A stretch of DNA of 64,000 nt, from positions 310,001 to 374,000 of the forward strand of contig BQMF02000260.1 of the NCBI GenBank assembly GCA_027922465.2, in the 5' to 3' direction. Shown piece by piece: positions 11,284-20,608 of this stretch (position 1 is its first letter; every line of letters starts with the position of its first letter). The notes beneath the pieces are model-generated. The model saw only the letters and a list, made by a program, of their open reading frames with translations, had not been told where the DNA came from and made no database searches. A program made the position numbers and the translations under genes. The DNA comes from Turritopsis dohrnii. Taxonomy: Eukaryota; Cnidaria; Hydrozoa; Anthoathecata; Oceaniidae.

Positions 11284-12042
11284 TTTAATTCTTTCCACCA
11301 ATTCATCCGAGATATCTTGAGGAACAAGTCAGCAACTATCAAAAATGATCAAATCGGCCGACGTAAATTTTGCTTTGTCATGTGTACAATATTTGTAAAG
11401 TATGTTTTTTTTTTTGTATTTTTATGTCGTGCTATAATGTTTTCTTACCATATGAAAAATGTCCAGATAATCGAGATGAAAAGGGATCATGTAATCAGCT
11501 CATGAAATCAGCTCCCGCGATCTCATCTGTGGCCACACCTGTTAAGATAGTGTTCGTATTTACTTTAGTTGTATGACCATGACAACCTGCTGGTGGGTGA
11601 CGTTCATTCAAGTCGAACATTGTGATTAGATAGTAGATATATTATTTGCTGACTCATCGCTTTTGGTTAAATCTCATTAGTTTTTTTCTAGATCCTCTAT
11701 ACCTCTTACTCCCTCCTCATTCATAGAGGTGGTTATGATATAACGGGGCATAGTTTAGAATCTGCTCGACGTTTTTGCACTTTTATGAGATAAAAAGCAC
11801 CGTTTTTTCTTTTTTTTTTTGAGTATGGAATCTGTTTAATGGAATGTTTTAAATTTTCCCGCGTTTTTGTTAAACTGACTCAGCTAGACTGACATATTTT
11901 CAATTATTGGAAAGCAGGCTCGTTTGGGGGCTCATTACACCAGTGTAAACCCTGGGTGCAATACCGCTGATTACAGTCTGCACTTTATTTCATCAGCCCT
12001 CTGAAACTTTTATTAGTATAATGAAAATTTCGAAAGTAAATA

Positions 12043-12164
12043 CCCAGTGCACAAATTTGTTGAAAAATCTCTGTGATTGAGTGCATTTCTATAGAATTGT
12101 ACACACTATTTCAATGAAAGTGCTCTCCATCGCAGTAACTTTTTTGACGATTTTGCCTAGTGGG
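12043..12164. mobile_element. Foldback MITE family F, copy c (complete)
   Basis: This copy is in the opposite orientation to copy b. It begins CCCAGTGCACAAATTTGTTG and ends TTGACGATTTTGCCTAGTGGG, showing both terminal inverted ends as well as the inner palindrome. Confidence 0.7.
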
Positions 12165-12684
12165 TAGGCTTTTATGTGCATCAGCAGTGGTAATCCAGTC
12201 AACAGTGTTTGATGTTTATGAAACTTTTTTCCATGTGGTGAATTCCTTATGGTGGTGGGTTAGGCTTATTATTTTTTTGTATCAAACGTTTTTGTTATTG
12301 TTGTTGTAATTACATGATGAAACTCTTATTTGCTTATTTATTAAATCTTAAATTTTTATAGTAGAACAATTTTCACTTTGATTCCGTGTCGAATATTTAA
12401 GACTTTGCGGTCATTTTATATATTTTTTTTTTCATATGTTTTTTTTTTCAAGGGTCTTATTAAAGTTAATGTATAAATATGATCGAAATCAAATTTGTAT
12501 TATGTTAGACTTTCAAGTGGTTTAGAATGATAACCAAAAGCGCAAATATTTTTCGTTTCTCGTAAATCCTCGAACGACTTTCCGGTGAGTTGAATCAGGT
12601 TGGACAAACGAATTATTCTGCATGACAAATGATTTCGGTAGAAACGTGTTTTTGGTTTTTTTTTGTGAACTAAGGAAGCCTTAA

Positions 12685-12793
12685 CCCAGTGTGAAAAATC
12701 GTCAAAAAGTCACTGGGTCACTACTGAAATTGTGTGTTGCCTCAATAGAAATGTACTCCTCCACAATGACTTTCAACAAATTTGCCAACAGGG
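12685..12793. mobile_element. Foldback MITE family F, copy d
   Basis: It starts CCCAGTGTGAAAAATCGTCA and ends at CAACAAATTTGCC. The inner palindrome is degraded on the left arm (AGTCACTGGGTCACTACTG). An ORF through it (12691-13005) is a consequence of the repeat. Confidence 0.55.
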
Positions 12794-13167
12794 TACTTTC
12801 AAAATGGATGTCAGTTTTAATATTAGGTGCTATTGTTTCGTTTGTCTCTAAAAAATTTAAACCTGCAAAAAAACAACTTATTTTGACTCTTATTGTATAC
12901 TGTTTCACTTTCAAAAAAGGAAAAAGGTTGAAGTCACAACGAAATTTACATATCCACATATGGAGAGTGTACCTTACCGTCACTCTAGAGGGAAAAAACA
13001 TATGATAAGTTTATTGGACTTTTTTTCACAATTAATATCTACTCAGCCTTTCATAAAATCTAACTGTAACCTATCCGTCAATTGGACCAAAAGAAGTTGT
13101 AGCCTTTCATAATGCTTTTTATAGCTATCCGTTACCGTGGAAACATGCTAATAGAAGCTACATAAAA

Positions 13168-13961
13168 TACAGTGTGTCCACCAGAAAGTGGGCACCTAAC
13201 TGTCAAGAAGCAAATCTTATGTTTTTCGCGCTTGTTTTTTTCAGTTTTTATACCAAAAGAAAGAAAATTTTTTGTTCTCTCTAAATGCATGACCTATTTA
13301 ATAGAAAAATTAATTTTGGGGGAATTATAATCGATTTTACCATGAAACCACGCAATTAAATCAATAATGATCAATTAACGCTTGCTTGAATAGGAGTTAA
13401 TGACTCGAGTAATATGGAAAGTCATGAAAAATTAAAATATTGTAATAAAGCTGTATTTAAACTTGGAAAACACATGTTTTTTTTAGAAACTTGAAACATA
13501 AAAGTTTCATTTCTAAAAATCTTTTACGAAGATTTAAAAAAACTTTTTAAAATGTTTTTTTTGCTTATAAAGATTTTAGCAAGGCTTTGGGAATACAAAG
13601 TTATTAAATCATAATAAAAAACTTAAGGTAAGTTTACACAATGAAAAACATTTGTGCCTTTTCAAAATATTTCGTGACAAGCTTATCACCACACCACCAA
13701 CAGCTGTTGTTTCAACGAAACAAAGAGTTAATTGCTCGTTAAAAGTCTGTTTTATTGATCATTACAAAATTAACAACCGTGTCGAAAGAAAAAATAGTCT
13801 TTATTCTTTAAAATAAAATTTTTTACAAATAACAACTTATATTTTTGGAAAGCTCGTAAATTTTTCTTTCCAACGGTATAAAAATTGCATTGTATTGGTG
13901 AATATTCGAAAAGTTATTTATGTTTTAAACCGGGTGCCCACTTTCTCGTGGACACACTGTA
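13168..13961. mobile_element. Tc1/mariner-like non-autonomous TIR element, about 790 bp
   Basis: The left end TACAGTGTGTCCACCAGAAA (13168) is matched in reverse complement by the right end finishing CGTGGACACACTGTA (13961). The arms share AGAAAGTGGGCACC. TA at each edge and CAGTG at the terminus fit Tc1/mariner. The flanks also share ACATAAAA on both sides, so an 8-bp duplication is a competing interpretation. The interior has no transposase frame. Its CGATTTTACCATGAAA and ACCGTGTC segments resemble the interior of the element at 25849-26675. Confidence 0.75.
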
Positions 13962-15551
13962 CATAAAAGCTCTAATAATTATGCATCAGCGCAAAACACC
14001 GTTTGAGCTACTGATCAGCGAAAAGATTATTGACGAATTGAACACTAATTTTAAAAGAGTTTTAACGCTAAGCTGTAAAAAAGGAGTCTCGAGTTCGCTC
14101 ATTGTTTTCCCATTGAATAAGGACAGTTTTTCCCTTATGGAGAGTTTAGTGATGCCTAAGCACTAAGCTATAATCGCATAACAAAGAACTTGCCATCCAA
14201 ATGTACATTTGGACAAACATTCGATACGAAACTCGCCATGATTTGCATAAAGTGTGAATTTATCAACATCCGCCATAATAACATAATAGAGATCTTGGGG
14301 CAAACTTGCTGATGTTAATTACAACCAGCTATGGGATTTGCATAAGTCTTCCCCGTTGTTTCATTTTGAATATCAATTTCACTTTTATAAACGGTTTTAT
14401 TTTTCCGTTGAGGTATTTTTAATGATCGCATCCCTATGCATTCTGGTAGTTCTGGGAAGCTTAAAAGAGATAATTAAATTGGGCTAACGGTCAATTACGC
14501 TACAAGTTCATTAAAATTATATTTTTACTGTAAATTGACTTGGTTATTTTGCATTTAAACCCTTAATAACTAACAACACAGGTAGGATACACAACATACA
14601 TTTAACCTCTTAATTTATTTATGCACACGACCTTTCCGACAGTTCGAAGAATAGTTGGAAAGGAAGTTTCCTTTCACTTTCAGCAGTAAGAATGGGAGAG
14701 CATCGCACATACGCATATTTGCAGCGGTAGAAGGCTATACAAGAGAAAGCACACACTTTACTTACTCTCTGCGATACAGAAACATACACGTGAGGTAAAC
14801 TCAACCCACATCAACCTTATTTTGTTTCCTCTCATGTCACCACAAACGACGGTTGCTACAGTGAATATCATGAAGCTCCAAAAAGAAAATCTGGAGGCGG
14901 AGTATAAGTAAAACAACCTACCTACCTAACACAAACATTAAAAACACATAAACGATTATGGTGACTAAAGGCGGTTAACTTTAAAAATACAACCACGGAC
15001 GTACAAGGAACCCATGATACGACGAAACGAATACTCCTAATGATGACGACATAAAATAAAGTCGCCTTACAGCTTCTGTGGTTCCTAAACTTTGAGGACA
15101 TACAACACTGTATTGGTTGGAAGGGCATGTTGGGGGAGCAAGCTGGAGTTTTGCGCATCCGACGTACCGTTTGGCCGAGAACGATAAAACGATGAAACCA
15201 AGCAGAAGCACAGCGCAGAGTAAATGTTGTCACACGGGCATTTTCGCTAAAAACAGTTGATCCATGCTTGCATAAACACGCACACTTCACGATGTATGTC
15301 CTGTCTCGAGCAAGTACCAATACAATATCCTCCTTTAATATCTGTTTTGTTTTCATTTATCAGGGAGGGTGGCTTATCTAGGAAAAGACAAGAAATCGTT
15401 TCTATGTGGTTGTCTGTAATCATTTACATTGTCATAAAGGGGTGAAAAGTTACCAAGTGTGGATAGAATTATATGCTTGCAGGTACGAACAATGCTGAAT
15501 GGTGTTATCATTGGTTTAGTGAGAAATATGGTAGCGTTATTGTTGTTATTG
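13962..15551. other. Intergenic stretch without recognised gene
   Basis: The longest frames (13885-14166 on +, 14922-15356 on -) lack recognisable domains, have no convincing splice context and look accidental. No RNA gene was seen. Confidence 0.35.
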
Positions 15552-15826
15552 CGCAGCGATTGTGTAGTGGTTAGTACCTTTGAGTGCGACTGCTGCGACC
15601 CGTGTTCAAGTCCAGTCATGTCGTGTCTCAATACACCATTCCGATGCGCTTTAAAAGCAGCGTGTCAGCCCATTAGGAGCCATCGACTGACTGCACACTG
15701 GCCTGAAATGCTATACGTATCTCTGGCGGTAATTCAACTTATAGTTGTAATTCGGTGAGCGGAAGAACCAACTGTTACGGATGGAAGCCCAAGGACTACA
15801 AACTCCCGTTACTTACTTACTTACTG
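15552..15826 (+). mobile_element. tRNA-derived SINE family S1
   Basis: The head carries a pol III A box-like segment (TAGTGGTTAGTAC, 15565-15577) and a B box-like segment (GTGTTCAAGTCC, 15602-15613) at the spacing of a tRNA. A family-specific body follows (CCATTCCGATGCGCTTTAAA, CAGCCCATTAGGA, ATACGTATCTCTGGC), then a TTAC-repeat tail at about 15808-15826. The same body recurs in intron 5 of both MFSD12-like genes (22766-23022 and 40626-40921). It is not a functional tRNA: the anticodon arm does not fold and a long body is attached. Confidence 0.75.
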
Positions 15827-15832
15827 TTGTTG

Positions 15833-16076
15833 TTTACGAATGTTTACCCAGGAAAGCCTCTTCAGTTAATTAAGGTACTATTATCAATGAGGGTCCTGCG
15901 AAGGAGGTCCTAGAGCATTTAAAGCCCCCGTTTGGGCTACGGAAGCTGTAATGACAGAAACCGCTCAACTAGACAACCATCCTAGACATCGTTCATACTC
16001 TCTTAGAGTGCAAAGCAGAGAGGAGTGATTCACACTGTTATAGTCGCTGACATTTATTTATTTATTTATTTATTTA
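15833..16076 (-). mobile_element. SINE family S2, copy 1 (head-truncated) and the tail of copy 2
   Basis: Read on the minus strand, this body (AGGACCTCCTTCGCAGGACC, then AACAGTACCTTA..., GAGGCTxxCCTGG) is nearly identical to the downstream copy at 16077-16370. It stops at CGCTGACA, where the ATTT repeat tail of copy 2 (about 16049-16076) begins. The tRNA head is therefore missing from copy 1, as expected if copy 2 inserted with its tail against it or if copy 1 is 5'-truncated. Confidence 0.7.
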
Positions 16077-16370
16077 CGAATGTTTAGCCAGGATAGCCTC
16101 TTCAGTTCCGTAAGGTACTGTTATCAATGAGGGTCCTGCGAAGGAGGTCCTAGAGCATTTAAAGCCCCCATTTGGGCTACGGAAGTTGTAATGACAGGAA
16201 CCGCTCAACTAGACAACCACCCTAGACATCATTCCTACTCTCTTGCTGAGTGTTAAGCAGAGAGGATTGATTCACACTGTTATAGTCGCTGGCATGACTC
16301 GGTCGGGGATTGAACCCACGACCTCCCGAACAGGAAGCGAGCACTCTACCACAAGGCTACCAGTCGGTAG
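16077..16370 (-). mobile_element. SINE family S2, copy 2, with tRNA-like head
   Basis: On the minus strand the head has an A box (TAGCCTTGTGGTAGAG, 16344-16359) and a B box (GGGTTCAATCC, 16307-16317). Ends GACTGG and ACCGAGTC partly pair like an acceptor stem. The body contains TAACAGTGTGAATCAATCCT, then AGGACCTCCTTCGCAGGACC, and the tail is an AAAT microsatellite. A degenerate relic of the same body core lies at about 60285-60345. Confidence 0.75.
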
Positions 16371-16460
16371 AATCGGTCGGTATGAATCGGTCGGCCATTG
16401 AACTCGCGACCTACCTAACAGGAAACAATCACTCTACCACAAGGCTACCAGCCGGTAGTT
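16371..16460 (-). mobile_element. SINE family S2, copy 3 (head only)
   Basis: A second tRNA-like head, GGTAGCCTTGTGGTAGAGTG on the minus strand with B box GAGTTCAATGG, abuts copy 2. Only about 85 bp is present. The three pieces form a head-to-tail chain of the same family. Confidence 0.6.
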
Positions 16461-16559
16461 TTTACGCGGTTATTTCCTGAAAAAGAAACCACTGACCATG
16501 TTTATTGACAGTTTATTTAATACCCCTAGAAATTTTTTAAGAAATTCCTAAAGACACTT

Positions 16560-16720
16560 CAATCAGATTTATTTTTGCGAGATTATTTTCGCGATTTCTC
16601 GATTTATTTGCCTTTTTCGCGAAAGTTTATATCGCGAAAACACGTGACATCGTTGGATCGCGAAAATTAATCCATGCGAAATTTTTCAAAGTACTCGTTC
16701 GCGAAAAAAAAAAACCAGTT
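16560..16720. repeat. GCGAAAATTAATCC dispersed repeat, copy
   Basis: About 160 bp (TTTCGCGATTTCTCGATTTA, GCGAAAACACGTGACATCG, GCGAAAATTAATCCATGCGA) closely matches 51357-51515. The two copies share the whole order of phrases, not only the core motif. Confidence 0.65.
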
Positions 16721-16784
16721 AATTTTTTTTCGGATTTTTTCGGTTTTTTATTCTTTATTTCTCTTTTCTTTGTGTTCTTTCATT

Positions 16785-19595
16785 TCAGTCGTTTCAGCAA
16801 CCTTAGCAATTTCAATGTGGCGTAACAGCTACGGATGTTTTGTTAATGTAAGTTCTTGGCCATCACATGTGATCATGTTTTTTGTGTTGAGATGGTACAG
16901 ACGTGATAGTTTTTTGGTGCTAAATACCATCGTTTTGGTTTTATTGTTATTGAAGACCCAAGTTTGATGCATTTGACCAACTTTTTAGATTCATGAGATC
17001 AGAGGTTAGTTCCGTAGCTTTATGGGTTAGGTTGGCTGGTTTGCAATGACCGTAAAGGGTAGTGCCATCGGTATATTGAAGGGAATCGGACGTTTGAAGA
17101 TATTTGGGCATGTCGATCACATCATCGACTTGTATATAGTGTGGACGGTTGGTAAGGTATTCTGTCATCCAGTGTAGAAATGATTTAGAGAAATTTAGCT
17201 GGTGTAATTTAGAGAGAAGGGTTTTGTAATCAATCGTGTCGAAAGCTTTGGAATAATCAGCAAGCACTGCGATTGTGACTTCTCCTTTATCCATTGCTTT
17301 TAGTATTTCGTCTCTTAGCATCATTAAACAGGTAATGGTCGATCTAGATTTCCGAAAGCCGTGTTGTGTTGATATTTTCAATATGGTCAACTAACTGGTG
17401 AAGAACGACTCTTTCGAAAACTTTAGATAGGTAAGAATTGATATAGGGCGATAATTAGAAGCTTGAGAAGGTGATTCGACTTTTGGTATGGGACAGATTT
17501 TTGCAACTTTCCAGTCTTCAGGAAATGTATTGTGTTGAATGAAGCCATTGACAATGTGAGTTAGTGGTGATATGATTTTGTTGCTTACGGGTTTAAGGAA
17601 GTTTATGGGGATGTTATCATATCCTGTGGAGCAGTCATCTCTGATCTTGTTTAAGGCTGTCCTAACTTCGTAGTAGGTTGTTTTTTTGAGACGAAAGTGT
17701 GCAGCATCGCTGTTTTTCAGGGTATCGATGAATAAATGGAGATCTTCACTGGTTTTGGGTTTTGTATTTGTGAGTTGTGCTGCAACAGTATTGCAGTGCT
17801 TGTTTAGCTCTTCTACATTGTGATCAATTACTTTATTATTTGGTTTCAAGATGCGGTTGATGATATTCCAAACATCTTTAGGTCTGTGCGTTGATAAGGC
17901 TTTTCTGTAGAAGGACCGCTTCGCTTCTTTAATTTTAGTTTTGAGATGATTGTGAATATTTCGGAATAGTTATCCATTTCAATCTTCAATGCTTTGTGTT
18001 TGATGAGCCTTTTTTCGAAGTGTATCTTGTTTGTGTTGTAGGTCGTTGATTTGAAGGTCATGCATCCATGGGGTGGGTGGTCTGGTTATTTTGCAACGTA
18101 TAAGAGGAGCATGTTGATTGATGCACTGGAGAATAATATTCATAACCTGGAGTTTTTCATTTGGGTCATCAAAACCATATACGATGTTAAGTGGAAGTTG
18201 TTCGAAGTCGTTACAGTATTTGTTTAGGTCAAAGTTTTTGAAGTTTCGAATGTACTTGTATCGAGGAGTAGCTATATCTGACGTTTGAAATTCTGATATT
18301 GACGAATGGAGCATCGTGATCACTTATGGTCACACAGGGAATGACACCAGTTGAAAGTATTTTGTCAGGAGTGTTGGTGATGATGTGATCGATTAAACTG
18401 ACCCCATTTCTTGTAGGCAGCTCGATGACATTTTTAAAATTAAATAGTGTCAGACAATTTTTATATTTATTAACCACTGTGCTATTGATGTTTAGGTTAA
18501 TGTTCATATCTCCTGTTAATATGATTGAATCATCCCAGATACTGTTGATCTTTGCCAAAAGTGATTCGAGTTTTTCATTTTGAAGCGCAATCTAAATCCG
18601 GTTGGTAAAGTGTTCCCAACAGGAGTTTGTTGTTTTGATTTTTTCCTTTTATCTCCACCCAAACATGTTCCATGGTTGTATCGAACTTATTGATGTCAGT
18701 TCTTACTTTGTAAAGGATGCTGTCTTTTATGTAAAGACCAACTCCACCTCCCCTTTTGGTATCACGATTTTAACAGCAGAATTAGTAACCAGGCATGGTG
18801 ACGTAGTTTAAAAGATTTGGGTCGTCTTTCAACCATGTTTCGCTTAAGGTGATTGTATCCATCTTGTAGGTTTCAATTAGCAGAGTAAAAGAGGAAATCA
18901 TTGAACGCGTGTTTAAGTGAAAGATAGTTAGATTGTTACAGTTTGCTTTCGGAATTTTAATATCAGTTGGTTGGGTGATGCGATTGATTTCATTAAATGA
19001 ATCATCCAGATGTCTTTGTTTGTGAAAAGGCAATTCAAGACAGAGAGCATTGGTGACAGATTCAATACGTGATGGTTTGTTGTCTTTTTGTTATTTTCGA
19101 TTGAATACATTTTAGATGTGTGGATTGGGTGCATGTTGAGCATTGGTAGCGTTTGGCATTGCTTTTGATGGTTTTATCGCAAACTTGACAAGAAGGTGAT
19201 TTAGGTTTTGGGCCAGGATTTGTTTCGATGTCACCGGAAAAAATGATAGTGAAAGTAGATGTATGATTAGAATAATACAAGATCGGTGCTGTCCTTCTCA
19301 TACTTCTTTGAAATTTTTTGATAAAAGTTTTTGTCTCGGTTGATTTGCAGTGATGATTTGCGGATGTGGATCCATTAGTGAGGAGTAGGTGGAAAGCAAT
19401 CAGGAGAAAGATCATCATGAAAGTAACGCTACAAGGAGGTTGTGCAAGGCCCGATTTACTCCTACCTCCTACGCCCTCCTTGATCACCTTCCAATGAGTG
19501 ATCATGTTTTCTTGCGTGCTGCGCGATTTCCGAATGATTCTTTCAGTAACACAGGACACCGTCAGGTTCTTCTATGCAAACGTTATAGCTGAACG
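16785..19595 (-). mobile_element. Degenerate non-LTR retrotransposon with 2A peptide, PHD-like finger, APE endonuclease and reverse transcriptase
   Basis: Minus-strand order: N-terminal frame 19559-19062 with a hydrophobic leader (MMIFLLIAFHLLL), the 2A motif GDIETNPGP, and a Cys/His finger (CQVC...CSTC...HLKC). Then APE endonuclease blocks follow: HLNTRS and LSETWL at 19033-18782, LTGDMNIN and ITNTPDK, TISDHDAP at 18558-18229. Reverse transcriptase pieces run from 17849 (FPEDWKVAKICPIPK, ASNYRPISIL) through GFRKSRST and LADYSKAFDTIDY to about 16790 (SCYATLKLLRLLKRL). Frameshifts and stops separate the pieces. The segment carrying the conserved PQGS block between the QVDD and YLQTSDSLQ regions is missing, and the active-site box reads YTDG instead of YxDD. 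It is dead for reverse transcription. The arrangement fits CR1/L2-like LINEs with N-terminal 2A. Confidence 0.88.
19209..19235 (-). other. 2A ribosome-skipping peptide motif (GDIETNPGP)
   Basis: The codons for GDIETNPGP match the D(V/I)ExNPG|P consensus exactly. In known 2A peptides translation pauses at the Gly-Pro junction and continues without forming that bond. Here it follows a hydrophobic leader of about 60 codons and precedes the Cys/His finger, so the leader would be released as a separate short product. Activity is inferred from the motif; upstream context also matters. Confidence 0.85.
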
Positions 19596-19768
19596 ACTTC
19601 TTGATGTTCGATATCTTATTTTATAGTATATAAAGGCAATAGAATTTGCAAAACGTTTCAGGAGCTCTAATAAAAAACACTCTGCAATGGATTTCACTTA
19701 ACATATCTTTCATTCTTTAACTTCGCCGCTAAAACAACTTATTGAGGAGCATTTTCTCCTTTTTTCCC

Positions 19769-19820
19769 AAACAAACAAACAAACAAACAAACAAACAAAC
19801 AAACAAACAAACAAACAAAC
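19769..19820. repeat. (AAAC)13 microsatellite
   Basis: Thirteen tetranucleotide units lie in the 5' flank of MFSD12 copy A. The homologous position in copy B (about 36790-36810) has only T-rich sequence, so the array expanded after the duplication or was lost from B. Confidence 0.9.
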
Positions 19821-20159
19821 AGCCTTTTTACAAAAAACTCTTGACTGAGTGCTTCTATACTGAATCATACGCATTGCAATGCTTTGAGATCCAACTGCTT
19901 TAAGTATATATTTAGTCGGAATCCTATTCATTTTAGTTATGACTTAATGACTGATAGTTACCATCTTCTTGTTTGTCTCTTAACAATGTAGCCAAAGCTG
20001 TTATATGGAATTGCCGACCAGGAAAATCGTAGCTTCAAAAATTTTGATGCAAGAAATGCTTTGAAAAACTATGAAAAAAAGCTTATAGAATGTAAAATTA
20101 CCTTGATGTAAATCAGCAATCACTGTCCGGGCGATAATGATTTAATGCACATACGTAGA

Positions 20160-20200
20160 TTAATTAAAGGAACATAAAATTTTTATGTTCCTTTAATTAA
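20160..20200. repeat. Perfect 20-bp-arm palindrome
   Basis: TTAATTAAAGGAACATAAAA is followed by one T and then its exact complement. It is absent from the homologous flank of copy B (about 37130), so it is specific to copy A. It could form a cruciform or a transcript hairpin; function unknown. Confidence 0.8.
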
Positions 20201-20608
20201 TTGAAATACGTGTTAAAATTAGTCTGGCTATCAATACTTATTGTTACCTTGAGGTATTTGTGTACTGATTAACGCAAGAAGACTGTCTATTGCTTTAAAG
20301 AAACCTATGTGAAGTAAAATACAAGAAAACAGAAAACAGCTCTTCTGCAATGTATTTAAATATGACATTTGTGAACTCTGTTTTATCGTTAGGTTGTCAT
20401 TAGTTTTTTAAAATAAATGATACACCCATTTATCTGCCTGTTGATAAAGCTAGATAAATAATTGCTTGTGTCATGAATTGTTGATATATACAGTGTCCTA
20501 CTCTACTCATGCTTAATTCAGCTATAGTATATACATGTTTTAATTTCAGCATAGTTTCTTATCTGAATATAAGTGGCTTATGGGGTGTTTGTTGCAATAA
20601 AAAAGAAA

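Noticed and set aside
14922..15356. 144-codon minus-strand frame
   Set aside because: No family resemblance, no conserved counterpart and no splice or poly(A) context; judged accidental.
16290..16370. Functional tRNA gene on the minus strand
   Set aside because: A and B boxes are good, but the cloverleaf is imperfect, a SINE body and AAAT tail are attached, and similar heads recur next to it.
19710..19931. VCLFVCLF repeat protein on the minus strand
   Set aside because: Translation of the (AAAC)13 microsatellite.
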